A stretch of 64,000 bases of DNA from the NCBI RefSeq assembly GCF_013001025.1, contig NZ_CP053021.1, positions 682,001 through 746,000 of the forward strand. The letters run 5' to 3'. Origin of the DNA: Sphingobium yanoikuyae. Its GTDB lineage: Bacteria; Pseudomonadota; Alphaproteobacteria; Sphingomonadales; Sphingomonadaceae. The notes under the pieces were generated by a model that had not been told where the DNA came from, did not search any database, and saw nothing but the letters and a program-made list of their open reading frames with translations. Below, in pieces: positions 8,922-16,709 of the stretch. Made by a program: the position numbers and the translations under genes. How positions within the stretch are numbered: the stretch's first letter is position 1; each line of letters begins with the position of its first letter.

Positions 8922-8957
8922 AAAAAGGGCGCTCCCTGTGAAGGGGCGCCCTTTTTT
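8922..8957 (-). terminator. Intrinsic terminator after rpmA
   Basis: AAAAAGGGCGC pairs with GCGCCCTTTTTT around an 11-base loop. An A-run and a U-run flank the stem, so it can act in both directions. It lies about 90 bases beyond the rpmA stop and is the natural end of the rplU-rpmA transcript. Confidence 0.8.
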
Positions 8958-9044
8958 CCCTCGATCCCGATCGACGCACTTATGTGCGCAACCGATCAGG
9001 CGGGACGTCCCTTTTGCGAAGGACGACCCGTCATCGATCGTCCG

Positions 9045-9314
9045 TTATTCGGCTGCCGCGGCTACCGCGTCGACCGATACATATTTGCGGCCGAGCTTGC
9101 CGTCGTGGAACACGACGCGACCTTCGCCCAGGGCGAAGAGGGTGTGATCCTTGCCCATGCCGACATTACGGCCGGGATATACGCGGGTGCCGCGCTGGCG
9201 AATGATGATGTTGCCGCCGATCACTTCCTGACCGCCGAACTTCTTCACGCCAAGGCGCTTCGACTCAGAATCGCGACCGTTACGCGACGAACCGCCAGCT
9301 TTCTTATGTGCCAT
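9045..9314 (-). CDS. rpmA: 50S ribosomal protein L27
   Basis: L27 sits near the peptidyl-transferase centre and stabilises tRNA. The 89-residue protein starts [16 protein letters not shown] and contains [20 protein letters not shown], both diagnostic for bL27. It has no Firmicutes-type N-terminal extension needing cleavage. It starts 27 bases after rplU on the same strand. The C-terminal VDAVAAAAE tail is slightly Ala-rich, as in other sphingomonads. Confidence 0.98.
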   Translation of the reverse strand: MAHKKAGGSSRNGRDSESKRLGVKKFGGQEVIGGNIIIRQRGTRVYPGRNVGMGKDHTLFALGEGRVVFHDGKLGRKYVSVDAVAAAAE

Positions 9315-9341
9315 GACCTAAACTCCTTATCTAAGCTGCGC

Positions 9342-9638
9342 TCAGGCGATCGACACGATCTTGAGGATCGTGTGATTCTGGCGGTGGCCGTTCTTGCGGC
9401 GATAGTTGTGACGACGACGCTTCTTGAAGACGATGACCTTTTCGCCCTTCGCCTGCGCAATGATTTCGGCTGCGACGGTCAGCTTGGCTGCGTCCTTCAG
9501 GTCGCCGCCTTCGCCGGCCAGCAGGACGTCGTCCAGCGTAACCTTGTCGCCGGCTTCGCCAGCGAGCTTTTCAACGACGATCTTATCTCCGGCGGCGACG
9601 CGATACTGCTTGCCGCCCGTGCGCACGATAGCGAACAT
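9342..9638 (-). CDS. rplU: 50S ribosomal protein L21
   Basis: bL21 binds 23S rRNA and contacts L20. The 98-residue protein starts [18 protein letters not shown] and ends with [20 protein letters not shown], the conserved basic RNA-binding loop. It is the first gene of the rplU-rpmA operon. A candidate sigma-70 promoter lies upstream at 9721-9749, about 80 bases before the ATG. Confidence 0.98.
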   Translation of the reverse strand: MFAIVRTGGKQYRVAAGDKIVVEKLAGEAGDKVTLDDVLLAGEGGDLKDAAKLTVAAEIIAQAKGEKVIVFKKRRRHNYRRKNGHRQNHTILKIVSIA

Positions 9639-9720
9639 GGCTTGGTCTCTTCTCGTTCAAATCTGCTTTACGCAGATCGTCGAGGACAAAAAGCCTGTTC
9701 GACCCGCGCGGGAATGTGGC

Positions 9721-9749
9721 CCGGTAGTGGAATGACTCGATTCTGTCAA
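9721..9749 (-). promoter_or_regulatory. Candidate sigma-70 promoter for rplU-rpmA
   Basis: Read on the minus strand: a consensus -35 TTGACA (9744-9749), a 17-base spacer and a weaker -10 TACCGG (9721-9726). Position and spacing suit the ribosomal operon. The -10 is far from consensus, so this is inference. Confidence 0.5.
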
Positions 9750-9828
9750 CCGCCATGGGCCCAGCTTGTGGGCTGGTTTTTGGCTCTTAGTCTTCCTACA
9801 TCGGTGATGGAAGGGAATATAAGCGCCG

Positions 9829-10212
9829 ATGAGCAGATTACATCCCCAGGATGCGACCGGCAAGGGCAGGCTGCCCTTCATCGCATCGCTGTGGGCTGCG
9901 ATCCTGGTCGCGCTTCTGTGTGCGATCGCGCCGGACGGTCCGCCTTCCAGCAAGCTCAATGGCTCCGCCTTCAGTTCCGCCACGACCGGCGTGGTGCTCA
10001 AGGCGCGCTCGCTGCCCGCGCCGCATCTGGCCCGTGCCCCCCGCCCTGATGGGGATGGGGTGGCCTTGCCCTGGCTGCTGGCGACGGCGCTCGCCCTCAT
10101 GCTCTCCTGGCGCCGTCTGGCGCCCGACGCGCCCCTGCCGCTGCTCGCACGCCACTACAGCCATCTTCGCGCGCGGAGTCGGCGCGCCCGCGCCCCGCCC
10201 GCCTTCCTCTGA
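9829..10212 (+). CDS. Small hypothetical membrane protein
   Basis: A 127-residue protein with two predicted hydrophobic segments (FIASLWAAILVALLCAIA near residue 17 and LPWLLATALALMLSW near residue 80) and a strongly basic, Arg-rich C-terminus (HYSHLRARSRRARA). I recognise no family. It diverges from rplU. The GC-rich third positions and membrane character support a real gene, but no enzyme motif is seen. Confidence 0.6.
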   Translation: MSRLHPQDATGKGRLPFIASLWAAILVALLCAIAPDGPPSSKLNGSAFSSATTGVVLKARSLPAPHLARAPRPDGDGVALPWLLATALALMLSWRRLAPDAPLPLLARHYSHLRARSRRARAPPAFL

Positions 10213-10265
10213 CATTTTTCCCGCCCGCCATGGCGGGCGTCCGTCAGACAGAAGGAATTGAGATC

Positions 10266-10394
10266 ATGCCCCGCAAAAGAAAGATGCGCGGTGGCCGGCG
10301 CAATCCGCCCGGCTGGTTCATGCCCGTCGTCATGGCAGGGCTCGGCGCCGCCGGCGCCCTGCTCTCGATCGCGATGCTCGGCATCGTCGAATAA
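10266..10394 (+). CDS. Single-span small membrane protein (42 aa)
   Basis: A short frame preceded by an AGAAGGA ribosome site 9 bases before the ATG. The basic N-terminus (MPRKRKMRGGRRNPPG) is followed by one hydrophobic helix (MPVVMAGLGAAGALLSIAMLGIV) cut by the stop, which fits a one-span protein with its N-terminus in the cytoplasm. Function unknown. It lies between the hypothetical membrane protein and the antiporter gene on the same strand. Confidence 0.55.
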   Translation: MPRKRKMRGGRRNPPGWFMPVVMAGLGAAGALLSIAMLGIVE

Positions 10395-10458
10395 TAGACA
10401 ATGTTCCGCGCCGGCGGCAGGATGAAGCTCTGCTGCCGGCGGACAGGGAAGGAATTTC

Positions 10459-12093
10459 ATGCCCCACCACACGCCCCTTATCGGGACGATCGTTGCCGGC
10501 CTCGTCGTGGCCTTCATCATGGGCGCCATTGCCCATCGCCTGAAATTATCGCCGCTGGTCGGCTATCTGGTCGCCGGCATCATGGTCGGCCCCTTCACCC
10601 CCGGCTTCGTCGCCGATAGCGGCCTGGCGAATGAACTGGCCGAAATCGGCGTCATATTGCTGATGTTCGGCGTCGGCCTGCATTTCTCGCTCAAGGATCT
10701 TCTGTCGGTCAAGGCGATCGCCGTGCCAGGCGCGATCGTGCAGATCGCGGTCGCGACCCTGCTCGGCATGGGCCTTGGCTATCTGATGGGCTGGCCGCTG
10801 ATGGGCGGGCTGGTCTTTGGCCTGGCTTTGTCGGTCGCCAGCACGGTCGTGCTGCTGCGTGCGCTGCAGGGGGCGGACCTGGTCGAAACCCGGCGCGGGC
10901 GCATTGCGGTCGGCTGGCTGATCGTCGAGGATCTGGTGATGGTCCTTGCCCTCGTCCTCCTGCCGGCGCTGGCGGGGGTGATGAACAATGCCGATGCGGG
11001 CGGCGGGGCGAGCGCGCTGATTGCGCCGCTGATCGGCACGCTGCTCAAGGTCGTCGGTTTCGTCGTGCTGATGCTGGTGGTGGGCCGCCGCCTCATCCCC
11101 TGGGCGCTGCACTGGGTCGTGCATAGCGGATCGCGCGAACTGTTCCGCCTCGCCGTGCTGGCGATTGCGCTGGGTGTCGCTTTCGGTGCCGCCATCGTGT
11201 TCGACGTGTCCTTTGCGCTGGGCGCCTTCTTTGCCGGCATGATCCTGGGCGAAACCCCGCTCAGCCGCCGCGCGACCGAGGAGACGCTGCCGCTGCGCGA
11301 CGCCTTTGCGGTGCTGTTCTTCGTGTCGGTCGGCATGTTGTTCAATCCGTCTGTGGTGATCGAGCAGCCGCTGCCGCTGCTGGCCACTGTCCTCATCATC
11401 GTGGTGGGCAAGTCGATCGCCGCCTGGGGCATCGTCCGTGCCTTTGGCCATCCCAATGTCACGGCGCTGACGATCGCCGCCAGCCTGGCGCAGATCGGCG
11501 AATTTTCCTTCATTTTGGCGTCGCTGGGGGCGGGGCTGGGCGTGTTGCCGGCTGAGGCGCGCGATCTGATCCTTGCCGGTGCGATCGTGTCGATCTTCAT
11601 CAACCCGATCCTCTTCTCGCTGATCGTGCGCGATCACAAGAAGGAGGAGGATGAGACGCAGGCCGACACCGCGACCGATCAGCCGCGCCTCGGCCATGTC
11701 ATCCTGGTCGGCTATGGCCGCGTCGGCAAGCTGATCGCCAAGCGCCTGGCCGAGCGCCATGTCCAGTTCGTGGTGATCGAGGGCGATCCCGAACGGGTCG
11801 AGGAAGCGGAAGAGGCTGGCCTGTCGGTGGTGCGCGGCAATGCGCTGGAGGACCGGCATCTGCTGGCTGCAGGCATATGCGAGGCGCGCTATCTGCTGAT
11901 CGCCGTGCCCGAAGGGTTTGAGGGCGGCGCGATCAACGAGCATGCCCGCCATCTCAACCCCAATTTGCAGGTGATCGCCCGCGCCCATAGCGATGCCGAG
12001 GTCGCGCATCTCGAAGCGCTGTGCGTGCGCCATGTCGTGATGGGCGAGCGCGAACTGGCCGGGCGCATGCTGCAGCTTTGCGGCGTCGGCTGA
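10459..12093 (+). CDS. CPA2-family cation:proton antiporter with TrkA-N domain (KefB/YbaL type)
   Basis: A 544-residue inner-membrane antiporter predicted to exchange K+ (or Na+) for H+. About 12 to 13 hydrophobic helices fill residues 8-390, including the conserved EIGVILLMFGVGLHFS and VSVGMLFNPS segments. A cytoplasmic TrkA-N (RCK) domain follows from about residue 410, with the NAD-binding HVILVGYGRVGKLIAK motif and VVIEGDPERVEEA. This is the YbaL/KefB layout. No separate ancillary KefF/G gene is adjacent. It ends at a bidirectional terminator shared with the helicase gene. Confidence 0.92.
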   Translation: MPHHTPLIGTIVAGLVVAFIMGAIAHRLKLSPLVGYLVAGIMVGPFTPGFVADSGLANELAEIGVILLMFGVGLHFSLKDLLSVKAIAVPGAIVQIAVATLLGMGLGYLMGWPLMGGLVFGLALSVASTVVLLRALQGADLVETRRGRIAVGWLIVEDLVMVLALVLLPALAGVMNNADAGGGASALIAPLIGTLLKVVGFVVLMLVVGRRLIPWALHWVVHSGSRELFRLAVLAIALGVAFGAAIVFDVSFALGAFFAGMILGETPLSRRATEETLPLRDAFAVLFFVSVGMLFNPSVVIEQPLPLLATVLIIVVGKSIAAWGIVRAFGHPNVTALTIAASLAQIGEFSFILASLGAGLGVLPAEARDLILAGAIVSIFINPILFSLIVRDHKKEEDETQADTATDQPRLGHVILVGYGRVGKLIAKRLAERHVQFVVIEGDPERVEEAEEAGLSVVRGNALEDRHLLAAGICEARYLLIAVPEGFEGGAINEHARHLNPNLQVIARAHSDAEVAHLEALCVRHVVMGERELAGRMLQLCGVG

Positions 12094-12102
12094 GGGACAA
12101 AG

Positions 12103-12144
12103 AAAAAGGGCGGTGAACGATGGTCGATCGTTCACCGCCCTTTT
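12103..12144. terminator. Bidirectional intrinsic terminator between antiporter and helicase genes
   Basis: AAAAGGGCGGTGAACGA pairs with TCGTTCACCGCCCTTTT around a short loop (about 17 bp, perfect), giving an A-run on the left and a U-run on the right. It serves both convergent genes. Confidence 0.9.
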
Positions 12145-12165
12145 CAGGACGTCCTGTCGCCGGCC

Positions 12166-13902
12166 TTAGCCGCGCGGCTTGCGCGGACCGCCGGGGCGCT
12201 TGGGTCCGCCCTTGAAGGGGCGGGGGGCGTAACCGGCCGGACGCGGGCCACGGTCGTTCGAGCGGTTGCCCTGGCGGCGATTGTCGCGGGCCTGCTCGCG
12301 CGGGGCGCCGTCGATCATCTCGAACGCCACGTCGGCGCCCTCGTCATTGGCCTCGCCCGAGCGCTTGACGGCCGACATGAAGCGGCTGGCGATCGCGCGC
12401 GGGATTTCGAACATGGTTTCGTTGGTGGTGATGCGGATCGCGCCGATGTCGCCGCGCGACACATGGCCGCGGCGGCAGATCAGCGGCAGGATCCAGCGCG
12501 GATCGGCATTCTGGCGACGGCCGATGTCCATGCGGAACCACTGGGTGTCCTCGAAGCCCGGACGCGGCCCTTCCTGGCGCGGCGGGGCTTCGCTGCGGTC
12601 CAGCAGTTCCTCGGGCGCGGGCAGCGAGGCGCGGGCGCTCTTCACCAGCATCGCGGCGATTTCCTTGGCCGACTTTTCCGCCAGCAGCTCGGCGCCCAGC
12701 GCCCAGTCGGCCTCGTCCAGCTCGGCCTTTTCCATCAGGGTCGAGCGCAGGCGGGCATTGTCCTGTTCCAGGATCGCTTCCTTGCTGGGCGGGGTGCCCC
12801 ATTCGACCGGAATCTTGGCGCCGCGCAGCATCGATTCGACGCGGCGGCGACGCGGATAGGGGACGATCAGGACGGCAGTGCCCTTCTTGCCGGCGCGACC
12901 GGTGCGGCCCGAACGGTGCTGCATCGTCTCGGCGTCGCGCGGCAGTTCGACATGGACCACCAGCGTCAGGCTGGGCAGGTCGATGCCGCGTGCGGCAACG
13001 TCGGTGGCGACGCAGACACGGGCGCGCTTGTCGCGCAGCGCCTGGAGCGCGTGGTTGCGCTCATTCTGGCTATGCTCGCCCGACAGCGCCACGGCGGCGA
13101 AGCCGCGCTCGGTCAGGCTGCTATGCAGGTGGCGGACATTGTCGCGGGTGGCGCAGAACAGGATCGCGGTCTCGGCTTCATGATAGCGCAGCAGGTTGAC
13201 CACCGCATTCTCGATGTCCGACGGGGCGACGGTGACGGCCTGATAGCTGATGTCGCCATGGCCGCGTTCTTCGCCCACGGTCGAGATGCGCAGCGCGTCC
13301 GACTGATAGCGCTTGGCCATCGCGACGATCGGCTTGGGCATGGTGGCGGAGAAGAGCAGGGTGCGGCGATCTTCCGGCGCGCTGTCAAGAATGCCTTCCA
13401 GATCCTCGCGGAAGCCCATGTCGAGCATTTCGTCCGCTTCGTCGAGGACGACGGTGCGCATTCCCGACAGGTCCAGTGCGCCGCGTTCCAGATGGTCGCG
13501 CAGGCGGCCGGGGGTGCCGACGACGATATGGGCGCCATGGCTGAGCGCGCGGCGTTCCTTGGCGGCGTCCATGCCGCCGACGCAGGTGGCGATGCGGGCG
13601 CGGGCGGCGCCATAGAGCCATTCCAGCTCGCGGCTGACCTGCAGCGCCAGTTCGCGTGTCGGCGCGATCACCAGCGCCAGCGGCAGGCCGGCGACGGGCA
13701 GCTTGTCGCCGCCGGTCAGCAGTTCGGCGGCCATGGCCAGGCCGAAGGCGACGGTCTTGCCCGAGCCGGTCTGTGCCGACACTAGCAGGTCGCGGCCCTG
13801 CGCTTCGTCCTGCGTCACTTCGGACTGGACCGGGGTCAGGCTCTCATAACCCTTGGTGGTCAGCGCCTGGGCGAGCATGGAGGGGAGATGTTCAAAAGAC
13901 AT
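12166..13902 (-). CDS. DEAD-box ATP-dependent RNA helicase with DbpA RNA-binding domain
   Basis: An RNA helicase, probably acting in ribosome assembly or RNA turnover. The 578-residue protein has the Q motif (LTPVQSEV), motif I SAQTGSGKT, motif II DEAD (VLDEADEML), SAT (LLFSATMPK), and a second RecA domain with VATDVAARGIDLP and QHRSGRTGR. A C-terminal DbpA-type domain follows (RMDIGRRQNADPRWILPLICRRG), then an Arg/Gly-rich tail. I preferred the ATG ending at 13902 (MSFEHLPS) because GGAAAAC precedes it; an in-frame ATG at 13917 adds five residues. It is separated from rplA by about 300 bases of repeats. Confidence 0.93.
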   Translation of the reverse strand: MSFEHLPSMLAQALTTKGYESLTPVQSEVTQDEAQGRDLLVSAQTGSGKTVAFGLAMAAELLTGGDKLPVAGLPLALVIAPTRELALQVSRELEWLYGAARARIATCVGGMDAAKERRALSHGAHIVVGTPGRLRDHLERGALDLSGMRTVVLDEADEMLDMGFREDLEGILDSAPEDRRTLLFSATMPKPIVAMAKRYQSDALRISTVGEERGHGDISYQAVTVAPSDIENAVVNLLRYHEAETAILFCATRDNVRHLHSSLTERGFAAVALSGEHSQNERNHALQALRDKRARVCVATDVAARGIDLPSLTLVVHVELPRDAETMQHRSGRTGRAGKKGTAVLIVPYPRRRRVESMLRGAKIPVEWGTPPSKEAILEQDNARLRSTLMEKAELDEADWALGAELLAEKSAKEIAAMLVKSARASLPAPEELLDRSEAPPRQEGPRPGFEDTQWFRMDIGRRQNADPRWILPLICRRGHVSRGDIGAIRITTNETMFEIPRAIASRFMSAVKRSGEANDEGADVAFEMIDGAPREQARDNRRQGNRSNDRGPRPAGYAPRPFKGGPKRPGGPRKPRG

Positions 13903-14009
13903 TTTTTCGTTTTCCATCGGTAAAGCGACCCGCCATTCCCGACGGATACATGAAGACCTGCCATGCTCCCGCCGTGGAGAGCCCAGGGGTAGGTCGCGTC
14001 CCTGGTTCC

Positions 14010-14078
14010 AAAATCCTCCCCTTGTCGGGGGAGGGGGACCGTCGACATCGCCGGCGGTGGAGGGGTGTCCCCCTATGG
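14010..14078. repeat. Intergenic palindromic repeat, copy 2
   Basis: AAAATCCTCCCC, GGGGGAGGGGGACC, GGTGGAGGGGTGTC and CCCTATGG occur in the same order as in the reverse complement of 3159-3280. The middle differs (CGTCGACATCGCCGG instead of ACGAAGTG). A member of a dispersed intergenic family. Confidence 0.7.
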
Positions 14079-14160
14079 CGCAGGCGGCGAATGCCCCTTT
14101 GCCCGGCCTTGTGGCCCTCGGGCCGCTTCTTGAGTGAGCGGCTGGTCCTATAAAATAAGA

Positions 14161-14197
14161 AGGCCGCCTTCCCCCGCAAGGAGGGAAGGCGGCCCCT
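14161..14197 (-). terminator. Intrinsic terminator after rplA
   Basis: GGCCGCCTTCCC pairs with GGGAAGGCGGCC around a 10-base loop. On the minus strand the stem is followed by TTCTTATTTTA, a U-rich tail. It lies 20 bases beyond the rplA stop, so the secE-nusG-rplK-rplA transcript ends here instead of running into rplJL. Confidence 0.85.
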
Positions 14198-14218
14198 TTA
14201 ATTCTTATCCCAGCGGGA

Positions 14219-14917
14219 TCAGATCGAGGCGACTTCGGCCACGTCGACCTTCACGCCCGGACCCATCGACGACGACAGGGCGATCTTGCGGACATACTTG
14301 CCCTTCGAGCCCGAGGGCTTCGCCTTGACGATCGCGTCGACGAACGCGTCGAAATTCTTGCGCAGGTCTTCAGCCGAGAAGCTCGACTTGCCGAGGCCAG
14401 CGTGGATGATGCCGGCCTTTTCGACGCGGAATTCGATCTGACCACCCTTGGCGGCCTTCACGGCTTCGGCGACGTTCGGCGTGACGGTGCCCAGCTTCGG
14501 GTTCGGCATCAGGCCCTTGGGGCCCAGAACCTTACCCAGGCGACCCACCAGACCCATCATGTCGGGGGTGGCGATGACGCGCTGGAAGTCGATGTTGCCG
14601 GCCTGGATCGATTCGAGCAGGTCTTCGGCGCCCACGATGTCGGCACCGGCGTCGAGCGCCTGCTGAGCCTTGTCGTTGCGGGCAAACACGGCGACGCGAA
14701 CGTCCTTGCCGGTGCCGGCGGGCAGGGTGACGACGCCACGGACCATCTGGTCGGCGTGACGCGGGTCAACGCCCAGGTTGATCGCGATTTCGACGCTTTC
14801 GTCGAACTTGGCAGTGGCGTGGGTCTTGATCAGGCCCAGCGCTTCGTCAACGCCGTGCAGCTTTTCGCGGTCGATCGCGGTCGCCAGGGCCTTTGCCTTC
14901 TTGGTCAGCTTTGCCAT
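14219..14917 (-). CDS. rplA: 50S ribosomal protein L1
   Basis: uL1 forms the mobile L1 stalk and in many bacteria represses its own operon by binding the L11-L1 mRNA. The 232-residue protein starts [11 protein letters not shown] and carries the signatures [21 protein letters not shown] (split as [12 protein letters not shown] and VVTLPAGTG), [16 protein letters not shown] and [16 protein letters not shown]. It begins 4 bases after the rplK stop. A strong terminator follows; rplJ and rplL are not adjacent in this genome. Confidence 0.98.
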   Translation of the reverse strand: MAKLTKKAKALATAIDREKLHGVDEALGLIKTHATAKFDESVEIAINLGVDPRHADQMVRGVVTLPAGTGKDVRVAVFARNDKAQQALDAGADIVGAEDLLESIQAGNIDFQRVIATPDMMGLVGRLGKVLGPKGLMPNPKLGTVTPNVAEAVKAAKGGQIEFRVEKAGIIHAGLGKSSFSAEDLRKNFDAFVDAIVKAKPSGSKGKYVRKIALSSSMGPGVKVDVAEVASI

Positions 14918-14921
14918 GGTC

Positions 14922-15353
14922 TTAGCCCTCCACCACTTCGAGGCCCATCGCGCGAGCGGAACCTTCGATGATCTTCGTTGCAGCGTCGATGTCGTTCGCG
15001 TTCAGGTCAGCCATCTTCGCCTGGGCGATTTCGGCGAGCTGGGCGCGGGTGATCTTGCCAGCGACGACCTTGCCCGGCTCCTTCGAGCCCGACTTCAGGT
15101 TGACGGCCTTCTTGATCAGGTAGGTGGCCGGCGGCTGCTTCGTCACGAAGGTGAACGAACGGTCCGCATAGACGGTGATGATGGTCGGCAGCGGGGTGCC
15201 CTTGTCCATCTTTTCCGTCGAGGCGTTGAACGCCTTGCAGAATTCCATGATGTTCACGCCGCGCTGACCCAGGGCAGGGCCGATCGGCGGCGAGGGGTTG
15301 GCGGCTCCGGCGGGCACCTGGAGCTTGATATAGCCCGTAATCTTCTTGGCCAT
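14922..15353 (-). CDS. rplK: 50S ribosomal protein L11
   Basis: uL11 forms the base of the GTPase-associated stalk and is needed for RelA activation. The 143-residue protein starts [16 protein letters not shown] and contains the hallmark [23 protein letters not shown] two codons upstream (15359) is in frame, but the ATG at 15353 gives the family's usual length. It has a separate leader of about 200 bases after the nusG terminator, so it probably has its own promoter (candidate at 15484-15512). Confidence 0.98.
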   Translation of the reverse strand: MAKKITGYIKLQVPAGAANPSPPIGPALGQRGVNIMEFCKAFNASTEKMDKGTPLPTIITVYADRSFTFVTKQPPATYLIKKAVNLKSGSKEPGKVVAGKITRAQLAEIAQAKMADLNANDIDAATKIIEGSARAMGLEVVEG

Positions 15354-15483
15354 TTTCACTCACTCTATAGCTGGCGAATCTGCGGACAGATTCACCGGTT
15401 CAAGTTTAGCGGTCTAACGGCTCCCGCAAGGGAACCTCCCGCACATGTCCAGCCGCCCCGTGGGGAGGCATGGAAGCGCGGCC

Positions 15484-15512
15484 CTATAGCGACCTTCTTG
15501 TCCAAAGGGAAG
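15484..15512 (-). promoter_or_regulatory. Candidate promoter for rplK-rplA
   Basis: On the minus strand: -35 CTTCCC (15507-15512), a 17-base spacer and -10 CTATAG (15484-15489), about 130 bases upstream of rplK and just downstream of the nusG terminator. The -10 is good and the -35 is weak. Confidence 0.4.
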
Positions 15513-15563
15513 GGGGAGTCTGTCATTCGGCCGATTCGGCCGAAAGCGCAGGGCTTCCCCAAC

Positions 15564-15601
15564 AAAAAGGGCCGCCGGCTGAAAAGCGGGCGACCCTTTT
15601 T
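15564..15601 (-). terminator. Intrinsic terminator after nusG
   Basis: AAAAAGGG..GCC.GCT pairs with AGC.GGC..CCCTTTTT around a GAAA loop, with two short internal mismatches and flanking A/U runs. It lies 22 bases beyond the nusG stop and can act in either direction. It separates secE-nusG from rplK-rplA, possibly as a partial terminator. Confidence 0.75.
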
Positions 15602-15622
15602 GAACAGCCTTGCGGCGGCTGG

Positions 15623-16159
15623 TTACTTCGACAGTTCGACCTGTTCGAAGTCCAGTTCCACCGGGGTGGCGCGACCGAAGATCGACACCGACACCTTGAC
15701 CCGGTTCTTTTCGAAATCCAGTTCCTCGACCACGCCGTTGAAGCTGGCGAAGGGGCCGTCCAGCACCTTGACGCTGTCGCCGATTTCGTAATCGACATTG
15801 ACCTTGTGCTTCGGGGCGGCGGCGGCTTCCTTCTGGGCGCCGAAATAGCGGGCGGCTTCGCTCTCGCTGATCGCCTGGGGCTTGCCCGACGAACCCAGGA
15901 AACCGGTGACCTTGGGCGTATTCTTGACGAGGTGATAGACGTCGTCGTTCATCGCCAGCTTGGCAAGGACATAGCCCGGCATGAACTTGCGTTCGACCTG
16001 GACCTTCTTGCCGCGCTTCACTTCGGTCACGGTCTCGGTCGGAACCTCGACCTGCTCGACCAGTTGCGACAGGCCCATGCGCTCGGCCTCGGTCAGGATC
16101 GATTCCTTGACCTTGTTCTCGAAGCCCGAATAGGCGTGGATGATGTACCAGCGCGCCAT
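15623..16159 (-). CDS. nusG: Transcription termination/antitermination protein NusG
   Basis: NusG binds RNA polymerase through its NGN domain and links it to Rho or the ribosome through its KOW domain. The 178-residue protein starts MARWYIIHAYSGFENKVKES and contains RKFMPGYVLAKLAMND (NGN), then GDSVKVLDGPFASFNGVVEELD (KOW). A short Ala-rich linker (GAQKEAAAAPKHK) joins the domains, a little longer than in E. coli. The ATG follows secE by 36 bases on the same transcript. Confidence 0.98.
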   Translation of the reverse strand: MARWYIIHAYSGFENKVKESILTEAERMGLSQLVEQVEVPTETVTEVKRGKKVQVERKFMPGYVLAKLAMNDDVYHLVKNTPKVTGFLGSSGKPQAISESEAARYFGAQKEAAAAPKHKVNVDYEIGDSVKVLDGPFASFNGVVEELDFEKNRVKVSVSIFGRATPVELDFEQVELSK

Positions 16160-16195
16160 GTTACCGTCTTAAACTCCCTTTTGAACGCCTAGCGT

Positions 16196-16399
16196 TCAAC
16201 GACCCGATGCGAGGCTCAGCAGCCACTGGACGATCGCACCGAAGAAGGTGTCGATACCGAAGAAGAAGATGCCAAGCAATGAGGTCATGATGACGACCAG
16301 GACGGCGGTCATCAATGTTTCGCGACGGGTCGGCCACGCAATTTTCGACCATTCGGTCTTGACCTGATTGACGAACTCACTCGGAGAAGTCTTCGCCAT
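16196..16399 (-). CDS. secE: Preprotein translocase subunit SecE
   Basis: SecE clamps SecY in the translocon. The 67-residue protein is the short single-span form: a cytosolic amphipathic helix (EFVNQVKTEWSKIAWPTRRETLMT, given here as FVNQVKTEWSKIAWPTRRE) and one membrane helix (AVLVVIMTSLLGIFFFGIDTF in part). The KIAWPTRRE block is the SecE signature. It lies between tRNA-Trp and nusG, the standard order. Confidence 0.96.
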   Translation of the reverse strand: MAKTSPSEFVNQVKTEWSKIAWPTRRETLMTAVLVVIMTSLLGIFFFGIDTFFGAIVQWLLSLASGR

Positions 16400-16490
16400 C
16401 GCGCTGTCTGCTCACCTTCAAAATCAACACCAAAGCGCGAAGCAACAGTCCGCCCTCCCGATCCCGCCATGTTCAGCGTTTGGGGGTGCG

Positions 16491-16562
16491 GTCGCGCTTC
16501 GCGACCCGTACTTCGCTAAGCGCACTTAGCCGCGAACCCGTGATTGTTCAAGGTTCGCGGCT
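16491..16562 (-). repeat. Two hairpins between tRNA-Trp and secE
   Basis: A perfect 11-bp inverted repeat, AGCCGCGAACC (16528-16538) / GGTTCGCGGCT (16552-16562), sits 9 bases beyond the tRNA 3' end. A second, GTCGCG/CGCGAC hairpin, lies at 16491-16505. In a tRNA-mRNA cotranscript such structures could guide RNase processing or end part of the transcripts. There is no U-run. Confidence 0.5.
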
Positions 16563-16570
16563 AGTTCGCT

Positions 16571-16646
16571 TGGCAGGAGTGGAGGGACTCGAACCCACGG
16601 CATTCGGTTTTGGAGACCGACGCTCTACCAACTGAGCTACACTCCT
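16571..16646 (-). tRNA. tRNA-Trp (CCA anticodon)
   Basis: A full 76-nt cloverleaf with the 3' CCA encoded. The acceptor stem AGGAGTG pairs with CACTCCT, the D arm has GCTCAGTTGGTAGAGC, the anticodon arm has loop CTCCAAA (anticodon CCA), and the T arm has GGTTCGAGTCC. It precedes secE, as is usual in proteobacteria. Confidence 0.97.
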
Positions 16647-16675
16647 GCACTGGCCCGAGCCAGCGAAGGAGGGCG

Positions 16676-16704
16676 CTTTAGCGTGGCCTATCGGGGAGGG
16701 CAAG
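16676..16704 (-). promoter_or_regulatory. Candidate promoter for tRNA-Trp-secE-nusG
   Basis: On the minus strand: -35 CTTGCC (16699-16704), a 17-base spacer and -10 CTAAAG (16676-16681), giving a start about 20 bases before the tRNA. Both boxes are partial matches. The -35 overlaps the 5' edge of the gap before the YihY gene stop. Confidence 0.4.
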
Positions 16705-16709
16705 CGACT

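Larger units (their letters stand above)
13918..14218. other. Repeat-bearing gap between rplA and the helicase gene
   Basis: About 300 bases without a gene. It holds the second copy of the palindromic repeat (14010-14078), the rplA terminator (14161-14197) and the helicase promoter region. GC content is high. The short frames here have no support. Confidence 0.6.

Noticed and set aside
10546..12135. 529-codon minus-strand frame opposite the antiporter gene
   Set aside because: Composition is dominated by His, Asp, Gln and Arg with no domain. The plus-strand antiporter is well supported.
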